Below, piece after piece: positions 1 to 9,509 of a DNA stretch of 64,000 nt; within the stretch, counting starts at the first letter, position 1; each line of letters starts with the position of its first letter. Below the pieces are notes generated by a model, which was not told where the DNA came from, searched no databases, and saw only the letters and a program-made list of their open reading frames with translations. Source of the stretch: an uncultured Paracoccaceae bacterium (GTDB taxonomy: Bacteria > Pseudomonadota > Alphaproteobacteria > Rhodobacterales > Rhodobacteraceae); contig CAJWHE010000008.1 of assembly GCA_913041145.1 (NCBI GenBank), positions 1 through 64,000 of the forward strand, written 5' to 3'. Made by a program: the position numbers and the translations under genes.

Positions 1-558
1 ACTCATTTTACATCACCCATAAGAAGATATGCTGATCTTATTACCCACAGAGCTATAATCGAGATTATAAATAGAGGACAAGAGCCACTTTTTAGATTTG
101 ATTCTGGTGAACTTGACGCTATTGGAGAGAGTATTTCAATTTGTGAACGTAAATCAATGTTAGCAGAGAGAGATACGGTAGATCGTTATTTAGCGGCATT
201 TTTTTCTGATAGAATAGGTTTAGAAGTGCTCGGCACTATTTCTGGAGTGGCTCGGTTTGGAATTTTTGTTAAAATTGATGAATCGGGTGCTGATGGTTTA
301 GTGCCAGTATCAACGATTGGAAATGAATACTTTAGATATAATCGAGATAAACAAGTTTTAGTTGCAGAGAGAACAGGTTTAGTGCTCGGGTTAGGAAAGA
401 GAGTTTTAGTAAGGTTGGTCGAAACAAACGCTCTTACAGGAGGGTTAACTTTACAGCTTATTAGTGTTGATGGAGAGAAACTATCAATAGATCGTTCTAA
501 GAAGAATTTTATTAAAAAGAGGTCTGGGAAAAAAAGCTTTAGGAAAAGAAAAAAGTAA
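1..558 (+). CDS. rnr: Ribonuclease R, 3' end (partial at window start)
   Basis: The frame is open from base 1, so the gene begins before the window; 185 C-terminal residues are visible. The first residues, HFTSPIRRYADLI, are the conserved end of the RNB catalytic domain of the RNase II/R family. An S1 RNA-binding domain follows at about visible residues 73-150 (around ARFGIFVKI). The protein ends in a lysine/arginine-rich tail (KKRSGKKSFRKRKK) typical of RNase R rather than RNase II. The family performs processive 3'-5' exoribonuclease decay of structured RNA in the cytoplasm. An internal ATG at 157 is not the true start, because the conserved RNB sequence lies upstream of it in frame. Confidence 0.93.
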   Translation, partial: THFTSPIRRYADLITHRAIIEIINRGQEPLFRFDSGELDAIGESISICERKSMLAERDTVDRYLAAFFSDRIGLEVLGTISGVARFGIFVKIDESGADGLVPVSTIGNEYFRYNRDKQVLVAERTGLVLGLGKRVLVRLVETNALTGGLTLQLISVDGEKLSIDRSKKNFIKKRSGKKSFRKRKK

Positions 559-686
559 AATAAAAATTAATCTTTGTTGTACTAAAATTTTTTTATATTT
601 GAAAACAGCATAAATAAAATTAAAGGCTGGCATTTAAACCTAGGTTCAGATAGGTCGCTCGCAACATTTCATTAAAAGGTAACAAA

Positions 687-2507
687 ATGGATCTGCGCAA
701 CATAGCGATCATTGCTCACGTCGATCATGGGAAAACGACACTCGTGGATGAGTTATTAAAACAATCAGGCTCCTTTCGAGAGAATCAGGCCGTAGCCGAA
801 AGAGCTATGGACAGCAATGATTTAGAGCGAGAGCGTGGCATTACAATTTTGGCAAAAGCAACCTCTGTAGAATGGAAAGGGATGAGAATTAATATCGTAG
901 ATACCCCTGGCCATGCAGACTTTGGAGGTGAAGTTGAACGTATTTTAAGTATGGTCGATGGAGTTGTACTTTTGGTAGATGCTGCTGAGGGACCAATGCC
1001 CCAAACAAAATTTGTCACATCAAAAGCTCTTGCTTTAGGGCTTAGACCGATAGTTATTTTAAATAAAGTAGATAAGGGTGATGCTGAACCAGATAGAGCT
1101 CTTGATGAGTGCTTTGATTTATTTGCGAACCTAGGTGCTGATGATGACCAATTAGATTTCCCTATTATGTATGCTTCTGGTCGCTCTGGTTGGGCTGATA
1201 TGGAACTTGATGGACCACGCAAGGATTTAGCAGCCCTTTTAGATTTAGTCGTTGCACATGTTCCTGCTCCAGTACAGATAGAAAACCGTCAATTAGACTT
1301 TACAATGTTAGTCACAACTTTAGGCAATGATCCTTTTATTGGCAGAGTTTTAACAGGTAGGGTTGAAAAAGGGACATTAAAAGTTGGTGAAACGATAAAG
1401 GCCCTATCAAGAGATGGTATAAAGTTAGAACAGTTTAGAGTAACAAAAATTATGGCTTTTCGTGGCTTAAGCCAAGTCGCTATAGATATAGCAGAATCTG
1501 GTGATATAGTCTCTTTATCTGGGATGTCTAAGGCTACAGTTGCGGATACATTGTGTTCCCTAGTGGTTGAGGAAGCTCTGGAGTCCCAACCTATAGACCC
1601 ACCTACTATATCAGTTACTTTTGGTATAAATGACAGTCCACTAGCTGGGCGCGATGGAAAGAAAGTTCAATCCAGAGTTATCAGAGAGCGCTTGATGAAA
1701 GAGGCAGAGTCTAATGTTGCCATTCAGGTAAGTGATACACCGGGTGGGGAAGCTTTTGAAGTTTCTGGCCGAGGCGAATTACAGATGGGTGTTTTGATTG
1801 AAAATATGAGGCGAGAAGGTTTTGAGTTGAGTATTTCTCGGCCTCAGGTTTTGTTCAGGGATGATGGTGATGTTAAATTAGAGCCGGTAGAAGAAGTAAC
1901 TATTGATGTTGATGACGATTATTCTGGGGTGGTCATTGAAAAAATTACCGGTTCTCGTAAAGGTGAACTTATAGAAATGCGTCCGGCTGGAGTTGGAAAA
2001 ACAAGAATAATAGCTCATGTTCCCTCTCGAGGTTTGATCGGTTACCAAGGTGAGTTTTTGACTGACACTAGGGGAACTGGTGTACTAAATAGAGTTTTTA
2101 ATGATTGGGAGCCGTACAAAGGGTCAATTCCTGGTAGAAGATCTGGTGTGTTGATTTCTATGGAAAATGGTACATCTGTAGCATATGCAATCTTTAATTT
2201 AGAAGATCGAGGAAAGTTTTTTATTGGACCGCAAGAACCGGTTTATCAAGGTATGATAATTGGTGAGCATAGTCGTGAGAATGATTTGGAGGTTAACCCT
2301 CTTAAAGGAAAAAAATTAACAAATGTTCGAGCTTCAGGTACTGATGAGGCTGTTAAGTTGACTACACCTATTAGTTTGTCATTAGAACAAGCAATTGCCT
2401 ATATTGATAATGATGAACTTGTAGAGGTAACACCTAAATCAATTCGTTTGCGTAAAGTTTTTCTAGATTCTCATGAACGGAAACGTCAGTCAAGATTAGC
2501 AAACTAG
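687..2507 (+). CDS. typA: Translational GTPase TypA/BipA
   Basis: The 606-residue length matches the TypA/BipA family. The G domain is at the N-terminus: G1 AHVDHGKTT (about residues 10-18), the switch I region with RERGITI, G3 DTPGH, and G4 NKVD. EF-G-like domains and the TypA-specific C-terminal domain follow. The family binds the ribosome and assists 50S assembly and growth under stress or cold. An AAAAGG ribosome-binding site lies 7 bases before the ATG. The 128-base gap from rnr suggests its own promoter, but no convincing -35/-10 pair was found. Confidence 0.96.
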   Translation: MDLRNIAIIAHVDHGKTTLVDELLKQSGSFRENQAVAERAMDSNDLERERGITILAKATSVEWKGMRINIVDTPGHADFGGEVERILSMVDGVVLLVDAAEGPMPQTKFVTSKALALGLRPIVILNKVDKGDAEPDRALDECFDLFANLGADDDQLDFPIMYASGRSGWADMELDGPRKDLAALLDLVVAHVPAPVQIENRQLDFTMLVTTLGNDPFIGRVLTGRVEKGTLKVGETIKALSRDGIKLEQFRVTKIMAFRGLSQVAIDIAESGDIVSLSGMSKATVADTLCSLVVEEALESQPIDPPTISVTFGINDSPLAGRDGKKVQSRVIRERLMKEAESNVAIQVSDTPGGEAFEVSGRGELQMGVLIENMRREGFELSISRPQVLFRDDGDVKLEPVEEVTIDVDDDYSGVVIEKITGSRKGELIEMRPAGVGKTRIIAHVPSRGLIGYQGEFLTDTRGTGVLNRVFNDWEPYKGSIPGRRSGVLISMENGTSVAYAIFNLEDRGKFFIGPQEPVYQGMIIGEHSRENDLEVNPLKGKKLTNVRASGTDEAVKLTTPISLSLEQAIAYIDNDELVEVTPKSIRLRKVFLDSHERKRQSRLAN

Positions 2508-2605
2508 TATTAAACTACTTTTTAAAAGTTAAAAAAGGACTCGACTATTTTGATAAAAATGTTTTAATAAAAAGAACAAAAAGTGAACATTTTTGAGGTA
2601 AAGTA

Positions 2606-4264
2606 TTGTCTAGTCGTCGTATATTATCTTTATGGTTTAAAAGACTGTCTGTAGAGAGAGTTGTCCGACAAGAAAAAATAAGCTTTGAAACACCGGTAGT
2701 AATTATACTTAATGAAGGCAATCAAGGAACGGTCTGTAATCTTAATGTAGCTGCAGAGCTACAGGGACTTTTTATTGGCCAGTCTATACGTGACACAATC
2801 TTAAGGTGCCCTAATGTTATAGTCAGGTTTTTTGATTTGGAAGAGGATTATAGATTTTTAGATTTACTTTCACGATGGTCAGGAAAGTATTCCCCATGGA
2901 TAAAAAAAGAATTACCAGATGGAATTCTAATAGATATTACTGGATGTGCTCATTTGTTCGGGGGAGAACAAGGTTTAATTGAAGCGTTTAAAATAGATTG
3001 TGCTAACTTTTCGCTTACGGCTCATATTGGATTAGCAGATACTGTTGGGGCTGCTTGGGCTTTGTCTAGATTTTTAGAAAATACTTCTGAATTGCTTTAT
3101 ACTGGGGATATTATTGATCAAGAAGCACGTGCAACTAGAGCACGTGCGTTTAAGAGAGGCAATCAACCTAGTAGTCTGACTATTGATCAAAAAAATAATG
3201 AGTTAAGTTCTTTTAAATATGTTATAGCCCCTTGTGGGCAAACAAGAGAGTACATTTCCAACCTGCCCTTGGCATCCTTAAGAATTTCACTGAGCAAAGT
3301 CACATCTCTTAGAAGATTAGGGTTTAGGTGCATTAAAGATTTATTAGAAATACCTCGAGCGCCATTAACACGACGTTTTGGAAGGGATTTACTAACTCGC
3401 TTAGATCAAATTTTAGGGCTTGAGCCAGAACCGGTGTCTCCAGAAAAATCTGCTAAAAGGTTTTCTGTCAGGTTGACGTTGCCAGAGCCTATTGGGCTCA
3501 AAAGTGATTTCTTACTAGCCCTTGAAAAGTTAGTTCCAGCATTATGCAGAAAGTTAAAAAATAACAGATTTGGAGTTAGGAAATTACAGTTACAGATATT
3601 TAGAACAGATGGTACAACACAAAGTATATATATCCAGTTAACACAGCCAAGCTTTGATACAGAAAAAATTTTAACACTCTTAGGTATGAAATTAGATAAA
3701 ATTATTTCAGAGTTTGGTGTTGATTTGATACGTTTAGAGACAAAAATTTATGAACCTGTTTATGAAACTCAATATGTTAAGGAGCTTTCTGAGGATAATT
3801 TAGAAATTAAAAAACCTAGTACAGATACTGATTTTGAGCATTTCCTTAATAGGATAAGTTTGAGACTGGGCACAGAATCTATTACTCGCTGGCACTCTGC
3901 TGAAAGCCATATTCCTGAAAAATCTTTTATTACTTCAGGTGCAATGTGGTCTGAACCATTTTTTGATTGGGTTTCAAAGGTTTATTCACGACCAACTGTA
4001 TTATTTAATCCAGAGCCTATTGAAATTCAGGATAATTTTTCTCCATTGAAAAAATTTAAATGGAGGGGGCGCTACTTTAATAGTACTTTCAAAACAGGGC
4101 CTGAGCGGATCTCTCCTGAATGGTGGTTTGATGACCCAAACTGGAGAACGGGTGTTAGGGATTACTGGAAGATTGATACGGAAACGGGCGAGAGGTTATG
4201 GCTTTATTATGCACATGGTGGGTTCAAGACTGGTGGTTGGTTTTGTCAGGGTTGTTTTAGTTAA
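2606..4264 (+). CDS. imuB: ImuB-like Y-family DNA polymerase homologue
   Basis: The protein has 552 residues. The N-terminus (RILSLWFKRLSVERVVR), the motif PDGILIDITGCAHLFGGE and the C-terminal PEWWFDD...RDYWKIDTETGERLWLYY block are hallmarks of ImuB. ImuB is the catalytically inactive Y-family protein that bridges DnaE2, ImuA and the beta clamp in the SOS mutasome. The start is a TTG with GAGG 7 bases upstream; no ATG fits the conserved N-terminus. Neither imuA nor dnaE2 is adjacent: only 98 bases separate this gene from typA, and convergent yaaA follows. The partners may lie elsewhere or be lost. The family call is firm; the mutasome role here is inferred. Confidence 0.87.
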   Translation: MSSRRILSLWFKRLSVERVVRQEKISFETPVVIILNEGNQGTVCNLNVAAELQGLFIGQSIRDTILRCPNVIVRFFDLEEDYRFLDLLSRWSGKYSPWIKKELPDGILIDITGCAHLFGGEQGLIEAFKIDCANFSLTAHIGLADTVGAAWALSRFLENTSELLYTGDIIDQEARATRARAFKRGNQPSSLTIDQKNNELSSFKYVIAPCGQTREYISNLPLASLRISLSKVTSLRRLGFRCIKDLLEIPRAPLTRRFGRDLLTRLDQILGLEPEPVSPEKSAKRFSVRLTLPEPIGLKSDFLLALEKLVPALCRKLKNNRFGVRKLQLQIFRTDGTTQSIYIQLTQPSFDTEKILTLLGMKLDKIISEFGVDLIRLETKIYEPVYETQYVKELSEDNLEIKKPSTDTDFEHFLNRISLRLGTESITRWHSAESHIPEKSFITSGAMWSEPFFDWVSKVYSRPTVLFNPEPIEIQDNFSPLKKFKWRGRYFNSTFKTGPERISPEWWFDDPNWRTGVRDYWKIDTETGERLWLYYAHGGFKTGGWFCQGCFS

Positions 4265-4296
4265 TAAGTTTAAATTAAAATATAACTTACTAATTT

Positions 4297-5058
4297 TTAT
4301 CTTAAAAACACTAGTTTTTCAGAGCTGGATAAGTCTTTTTGATACTTATAGCCTCCAGTATCAAAATCACTTAAATGCTTTGGAGTAGTTATTCTATTTT
4401 GTATAATAAACCTAGCCATTGCTCCACGAGCTCTTTTTGCAAAAAAACTTATAATTTTTGGACCTTCCGCCTTACTCTCAAGAAACACAGGTGTAATAAC
4501 CTTTAAATTAAGAGCTTCTTGTTTTATTGCACCAAAATATTCCTGACTTGCACAATTGATTAATATATCTGTATTAACATCTTTGGCATGCTCATTAAGC
4601 TTTAAGCTTAACATATCTCCCCAGTATTGATATAAAGATTTACCCTTATTCGTATTTAACTTGCTTCCCATTTCGAGTCGATAAGGTTGAATCGCATCCA
4701 AAGGCTTTAAGATACCGTACAATCCAGATAAAATTCGTAGATGGTTTTGGGCAAAATCAAGTTCTTCGTTTTCGAGGGTTTCCACCTCTAAACCAGTATA
4801 AGTATCTCCAGCAAATGCAAAAACTGCTGCAAGAGACTCTTCTGAAGTAGGTTCTGTTTTAAAAGATTGAAATCTTTTTTTGTTTAATTCCGCTAACTTC
4901 TCAGAGATCGACATAAGTTTCTGTTGTTCGCCTGTAGACAGTTTACTTATTGTAGCAGCTAAGTTATTGGCTTCTGCTTTAAAAGTGGGTTTAGTTTGTG
5001 GAATCTTTATATTTAGTTCAAGATTAAGCTTCTTAGCTGGTGAAATAACGGTTAACAT
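4297..5058 (-). CDS. yaaA: YaaA-family peroxide stress protein (DUF328)
   Basis: The protein is about 253 residues and begins MLTVISPAKKLNL, matching the MLxxISPAKxL start of YaaA. KPLDAIQPYRLEMG and a C-terminal FFAKRARGAMARF block are also family signatures. In E. coli YaaA lowers intracellular iron and limits Fenton damage under H2O2. The start was set at the ATG at 5058 because a GAGG lies about 9 bases upstream; an in-frame TTG 15 bases further up overlaps that site. It is convergent with imuB, and only 32 bases separate the stop codons. Confidence 0.9.
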   Translation of the reverse strand: MLTVISPAKKLNLELNIKIPQTKPTFKAEANNLAATISKLSTGEQQKLMSISEKLAELNKKRFQSFKTEPTSEESLAAVFAFAGDTYTGLEVETLENEELDFAQNHLRILSGLYGILKPLDAIQPYRLEMGSKLNTNKGKSLYQYWGDMLSLKLNEHAKDVNTDILINCASQEYFGAIKQEALNLKVITPVFLESKAEGPKIISFFAKRARGAMARFIIQNRITTPKHLSDFDTGGYKYQKDLSSSEKLVFLR

Positions 5059-5114
5059 TTCTTTGAACCTCAATTTTGTTTAATAGATACTTTATTAAAA
5101 TATATTAATTTTTA

Positions 5115-7130
5115 TTAAAAGTCTTTCAATATTTTTAAAAATTCTTTCCCAAAGCGAAGAGCCTTTTTTTCGCCAAGAATATTATTAATAATTGTTTGTG
5201 TAGGATTTATTAATTTTGATATTTTAGCAATTATCGAGGGGGAACAAGTAATTTTCTTTTGGTACCCGTCTTTACCATATGCCAATTTTGACTGGGCCTC
5301 AATAAGTTGATCATAAATATAAGCAGAGGGGCCTCCTATCAATTTTCTTCGTGCGGGGTGCAAAGCGTCAGGAGGTAAGACGTTAATTATGTTTAAAAAT
5401 GATGCACTAAACTTTTCTAACTTCTTAGGCCCTACACCACGTATCATAAAAAACTCATCTATATTTTTTGGTTTCTTTATAGCCATTTCAATTAAAGTTG
5501 CTTCCCGAAAAATAAAATGACTAGGTATATTACTATTCTCTGCTAATTTTCGACAATTTGCTTTTAACATAGATAAAAGCGCTTGATCATCATCAGAAAT
5601 CAATGTTTTAATTTTTAACTTTTTTGATATTTTATTAAAAGAATCTAGGTTAAAATTGATTGGATATTTATTAGTGAGGAACATTTTTCCTTGAACTGTT
5701 AAAGTGATTGAGTTCCCTCCCTTTAGGGACGGGCGAATTAGGTCTTTTCCCATCATTTGCCGGATAATAGCTAACCATTGAAGGTTATTAAACTCTTTTC
5801 CTGTACCAAAGAACTTATTTTTTTTTATTTTATCTGTTAGTTGTCCAGTCAAAAGATTAATAATATTAGCAATAGAATATTTTTCATTTGTTAAAATTAT
5901 ACATTCCAGTATTTTTTGAATAGATTTGGAGGCTTCAAATGTGTCTTTTGGATTTTTACATAAGTCACAATTTTTACACGATACAATATCCTCTCCAAAG
6001 TATCCCAACAGATTCTTACGACGGCAATCTATATCATCTGATAGGCCAATTATGTGATTAAGGCGCTGATGGTTAAGATCTTTTTGAACTTCTATCATAG
6101 TACCCTCATTAATTTGTTGCCTTCTAAAATCAATATCTTCTTGGCTATAAAGAGTTAAAGCTATTGCAGGCTTTCCATCACGACCTGCTCGCCCAATTTC
6201 TTGATAATAATTTTCGATTGATTGAGGTAAGTCAGCATGCACAATCCATCTAATGTTTGGCTTATCGAGACCCATACCGAACGCTATTGTTGCAACAATT
6301 ATTAAATTATCTTTAGAACTAAATAGAGCCTCAACATTTCGGCGAACACTGGATTCTAGGCCGGCATGGTATGCTAAAGCAGAGTAACCTACTTCATTAA
6401 GTGCGTTTGCTATTATTTCTGTTTTTGCACGGGTCGCACAGTATACAATTCCACTCGTTTGTTTATTTTTTTTAACAAAATTTAAAATTTGGTCTCTTGG
6501 AGAACTCTTTAGCTGAAAAGACATAAAGATATTGGGTCGATCGTAACCAAAAAAAAAGGATTTAGGTTTATTGTTTCCAAATAACAGTTTAGTTATTTCA
6601 ATCTTTGTTCTTGGCCCAGCAGTCGCTGTTAGTGCTACAAGAGGGACATTTAGGGTTTTCCTTAGATTACCAATTAATAGGTAGTTAGGTCTAAAATCAT
6701 GGCCCCATTGGCTAACACAATGTGCTTCATCGACTGCTATTAAATTTATGTTTCCAGCTTTTAATATTTTGATTGTTGAAGCCTTTGATAATCTTTCAGG
6801 TGCTATATATAGAATTTTAAGAGCTTTTTGACTAAGGTTGTCTAGAATTTCTGAAACCTCTCCTGGGCTACTACTTGAAGTTAATGCTCCGCAGTTTATA
6901 CCAAGTTTTTTGAGATAAAGGACCTGTGACATCATCAGTGCGATCAACGGTGATATAACAACTGTTAAACCTTCCCTCACAAGGGCTGGGAGCTGATAGC
7001 ATAATGATTTACCCGAACCTGTGGGCATAACTACAAAGACATCTTTTCCACGTATCACAGATTGTATTATTTCTTTTTGCCCGGGCTTAAAGGATTTTAA
7101 ACCAAAAGTACTATTTAGAATATTTTTCAT
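5115..7130 (-). CDS. recQ: ATP-dependent DNA helicase RecQ
   Basis: The 671-residue protein has the RecQ architecture. The N-terminal helicase core carries MPTGSGKSLCYQLP (Walker A, about residues 34-47), DEAH followed by CVSQWGHDFRP, and ALTATAG. The second helicase domain ends in YYQEIGRAGRDG (motif VI). A cysteine cluster (CRRKN...CKNCDLC) resembles the RecQ zinc-binding module and precedes the RQC domain. An HRDC domain follows near the C-terminus (DDQALLSMLKANCRKLA...IRGVGPKKLEKF). It acts in recombination and stalled-fork processing. The 16-base gap to rsmD places it in a minus-strand group with rsmD and the flavoprotein. Confidence 0.95.
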   Translation of the reverse strand: MKNILNSTFGLKSFKPGQKEIIQSVIRGKDVFVVMPTGSGKSLCYQLPALVREGLTVVISPLIALMMSQVLYLKKLGINCGALTSSSSPGEVSEILDNLSQKALKILYIAPERLSKASTIKILKAGNINLIAVDEAHCVSQWGHDFRPNYLLIGNLRKTLNVPLVALTATAGPRTKIEITKLLFGNNKPKSFFFGYDRPNIFMSFQLKSSPRDQILNFVKKNKQTSGIVYCATRAKTEIIANALNEVGYSALAYHAGLESSVRRNVEALFSSKDNLIIVATIAFGMGLDKPNIRWIVHADLPQSIENYYQEIGRAGRDGKPAIALTLYSQEDIDFRRQQINEGTMIEVQKDLNHQRLNHIIGLSDDIDCRRKNLLGYFGEDIVSCKNCDLCKNPKDTFEASKSIQKILECIILTNEKYSIANIINLLTGQLTDKIKKNKFFGTGKEFNNLQWLAIIRQMMGKDLIRPSLKGGNSITLTVQGKMFLTNKYPINFNLDSFNKISKKLKIKTLISDDDQALLSMLKANCRKLAENSNIPSHFIFREATLIEMAIKKPKNIDEFFMIRGVGPKKLEKFSASFLNIINVLPPDALHPARRKLIGGPSAYIYDQLIEAQSKLAYGKDGYQKKITCSPSIIAKISKLINPTQTIINNILGEKKALRFGKEFLKILKDF

Positions 7131-7146
7131 AAAGGATTGGAACTTC

Positions 7147-7707
7147 CTAGGGATTTGTTAAAAAAGTCAAAATTGTTTTCCCATATTTTTTTTCATCAAG
7201 CCACTCAAACTCTTTTGGAACCTCTGGAGAAGCACTTTCCTCCCATACAATTAAAGCTCCTACTGAGAGCCAACCAAACTCTAGTGCCCTCTCTAATGCA
7301 GGTTTTCCAAAATTTTTTTGATAAGGAGGATCAATAAAAACTAAATTAAAAGGCTCTGTTTTACATTGCTCAAGGTGCATTACATTTGTATTTATAACAT
7401 TAATCTCATTAACGGTATTAGTAAGTTTAATGTTATCTTGTATTAATTTGAAGGTGCTTGCACATTTTTCGAAAAGGGTGGCATGGCTGGCACCTCGAGA
7501 AATAGCTTCAATTCCAAGTATTCCTGTTCCAGAAAACATATCTAATACCCGTGCACCGTCAAGAATATTACCATAATTTCCTCCAGCAAGAATATTAAAA
7601 AGGTTTTCCCTCACACGGTCTGTAGTTGGCCGTAGGCTTTTATTAGCTGGTGTACTTCCTACAGATTTTAATCTCAAACCTCGGAATTTTCCTGCGATAA
7701 CTCTCAC
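7147..7707 (-). CDS. rsmD: 16S rRNA (guanine(966)-N(2))-methyltransferase RsmD
   Basis: The 186-residue protein opens with MRVIAGKFRGLRL and carries LRPTTDRVRENLFNIL, both diagnostic of RsmD. The SAM-binding loop is VLDMFSGTGILGIEA and the catalytic motif is FIDPPYQ, the (D/N)PPY motif of N-methyltransferases acting on exocyclic amines. It modifies G966 of 16S rRNA during 30S assembly. Its start overlaps the end of the upstream flavoprotein gene by 4 bases, so the two are probably translationally coupled. Confidence 0.93.
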   Translation of the reverse strand: MRVIAGKFRGLRLKSVGSTPANKSLRPTTDRVRENLFNILAGGNYGNILDGARVLDMFSGTGILGIEAISRGASHATLFEKCASTFKLIQDNIKLTNTVNEINVINTNVMHLEQCKTEPFNLVFIDPPYQKNFGKPALERALEFGWLSVGALIVWEESASPEVPKEFEWLDEKKYGKTILTFLTNP

Positions 7708-8915
7708 TTTTTTATTAGTTTTTTTAAGTCGTACTCAGGATTTTCAATATCTATTGGTGAAACTGTGTTACCACTTTCTATTATTCTTTTACCAATCATA
7801 TAGGACCTTGGGTCGTTCATGGCATCAACTGAAATGAGTTTTCCTGACTTATAGTACCAGTGTGATACAGAATTATCTCTGTCACCCTTTCTTACAGCTA
7901 TTTGATCGTAACCGGTATTTAATCCTGCTATTTGAAGCTTCACATCGTACTGATCTGACCAAAACCAAGGGGATGGTATATAACTCTTTTTTTCGCCTAA
8001 GATATTTTCTGCCACTATTTCTGATTGATCAATAGCATTTTGTACACTTTCTAAACGTATACGCTTTCCTCTCCAGGGAAACGAGGAGCAGTCACCGGCA
8101 GCCCAAATACTTTCGTTAGATGTTTGACCAAGTGAGTTAGTTTTAATGCCATTTTCAATATCTAAACCAGATTCAGATGCTAGATTGTCGTTAGGTAGAA
8201 CCCCAATCCCTGCAATCACCAAGTCAATATTCATTTGAGTACCATCAGAGAGTATTGCTTTTTCTACGTGAGTCTCCCCTATAAGGGCATCTAGTGTAAC
8301 TCTTTCCAGTATTTCTACACCATTATTTTGATGAAGTTCTCTGAAATAGTTTGCAGTTTCAGAAGATGAAACTCTATTTAAAATCCGTTTATCCATTTCA
8401 ATAATTTTTACGTTTACACCTAATTTTCTGCAAACTGATGCGGCCTCCAAACCTATATAACCACCTCCAATTATCAATACTTTTTTTCCTTCAACTAAGT
8501 GTGAAGCCATATAGTTGACATCTAAGATTGATCTTACATAAAAAATATTTTTTAAATTTTGACTCAATGAATTCGGTAGTTTTCGAGGAGTGGATCCAGT
8601 CGTAAAGATAAGTTGATCGAATGAAGTACTATTTCCTTTGCTATAAATTACTTTCTTTCTAATATCTATTTTTGAAATAGGAGAATTTAAATTAAGATCA
8701 ATACCTTGCTCAGAGTAGAATTTCTTTGGCCTGATATACAGACGCTCTACATCTATTTCCCCGAGTAAATATTTTTTGGATAGTGGGGGACGTTGATAAG
8801 GAGGAAACACTTCCTCACCGAACAATGAAAGCTTTTCGCCATAACCGATTTGACGTAATTTGGCACATAGAGATGCACCTGCTTGGCCTGCCCCGATTAC
8901 AACAATATCTTTCAT
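7704..8915 (-). CDS. Ferredoxin reductase-type FAD/NAD(P)-dependent oxidoreductase
   Basis: The 403-residue protein has two dinucleotide-binding folds: an N-terminal FAD site (VVIGAGQAGASLCAKLR, residues 4-20) and a central NAD(P)H site (KVLIIGGGYIGLEAA). YQRPPLSKKYLLGE and a late IWAAGDCSSFP segment are typical of the putidaredoxin/rhodocoxin reductase group. Members pass electrons from NAD(P)H to a [2Fe-2S] ferredoxin serving P450s or oxygenases. No ferredoxin or oxygenase lies beside it, so the partner is unknown. It is divergent from the peroxiredoxin gene, with about 79 bases between the starts. Confidence 0.87.
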   Translation of the reverse strand: MKDIVVIGAGQAGASLCAKLRQIGYGEKLSLFGEEVFPPYQRPPLSKKYLLGEIDVERLYIRPKKFYSEQGIDLNLNSPISKIDIRKKVIYSKGNSTSFDQLIFTTGSTPRKLPNSLSQNLKNIFYVRSILDVNYMASHLVEGKKVLIIGGGYIGLEAASVCRKLGVNVKIIEMDKRILNRVSSSETANYFRELHQNNGVEILERVTLDALIGETHVEKAILSDGTQMNIDLVIAGIGVLPNDNLASESGLDIENGIKTNSLGQTSNESIWAAGDCSSFPWRGKRIRLESVQNAIDQSEIVAENILGEKKSYIPSPWFWSDQYDVKLQIAGLNTGYDQIAVRKGDRDNSVSHWYYKSGKLISVDAMNDPRSYMIGKRIIESGNTVSPIDIENPEYDLKKLIKK

Positions 8916-8994
8916 ATATATCTTCCATTAATGGTATGACTTATCAAAAAACTGTATATAGAGGTTTCGAGAAGTTTTAAATAAGGAAGTGAGT

Positions 8995-9492
8995 ATGATG
9001 ATTAAGGAAAATGATAAACTACCAAATTCGGAGTTCGTGTGGTTTGGTGAAGAGGGTATCGAAAAAGTTTCACTGAGTAAGTTTACAGCTCTTAACAAAG
9101 TAGTGATTTTTGGTTTGCCGGGTGCTTTTACACCGACTTGTCAGTCTTCTCACGTTCCAAGCTTTATTAGAACAAAGAGAAGATTTGAAGAAATTGGGAT
9201 AAATACGATTATTTGTATTTCTGTTAATGACCCGCATGTTTTGAAAGCCTGGGGAGAAATTACGGGAGCTTCAGCTGCTGGTTTAATAATGTTAGGAGAT
9301 CCAGAAAGTAAGTTTACACGTTTGATTGGAATGGACTTTACAGCACCTGATATCGGTTTGATTGAAAGGTCAAAAAGATATGCTATGTATGTTGAAGATC
9401 AAAATGTAATTGTTTTTAATGAAGAAAAATCACGTGGTGAATGTACAACTTCTGCGGGTGAGGGATTACTTGATTCTATAACCAAACTATAA
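8995..9492 (+). CDS. Peroxiredoxin, Prx5 type
   Basis: The protein is about 165 residues. The motif PGAFTPTC (peroxidatic Cys49), followed by SSHVP, is characteristic of the Prx5/redoxin group that reduces H2O2 and alkyl hydroperoxides. Further cysteines at about 75 (IICISVNDP) and 152 (GECTTS) are candidates for a resolving residue. An AAGGA ribosome-binding site 7 bases before the ATG at 8995 decides the start; a GTG two codons upstream overlaps the site. It stands alone and is convergent with the FemAB-like gene. Confidence 0.93.
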   Translation: MMIKENDKLPNSEFVWFGEEGIEKVSLSKFTALNKVVIFGLPGAFTPTCQSSHVPSFIRTKRRFEEIGINTIICISVNDPHVLKAWGEITGASAAGLIMLGDPESKFTRLIGMDFTAPDIGLIERSKRYAMYVEDQNVIVFNEEKSRGECTTSAGEGLLDSITKL

Positions 9493-9509
9493 AAATTAAA
9501 TTTTGAGAG

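Noticed and set aside
637-646. AACCTAGGTT palindrome upstream of typA
   Set aside because: A single 10-bp palindrome without repeats or promoter context is expected by chance in this much sequence.
785-1222. Open frame of 145 codons on the minus strand within typA
   Set aside because: It is a shadow of a strongly conserved GTPase gene with no recognisable motif or ribosome-binding site.
4128-4388. Short plus-strand frame over the end of imuB
   Set aside because: It overlaps the conserved ImuB C-terminus in another frame and extends into yaaA antisense; no similarity visible.
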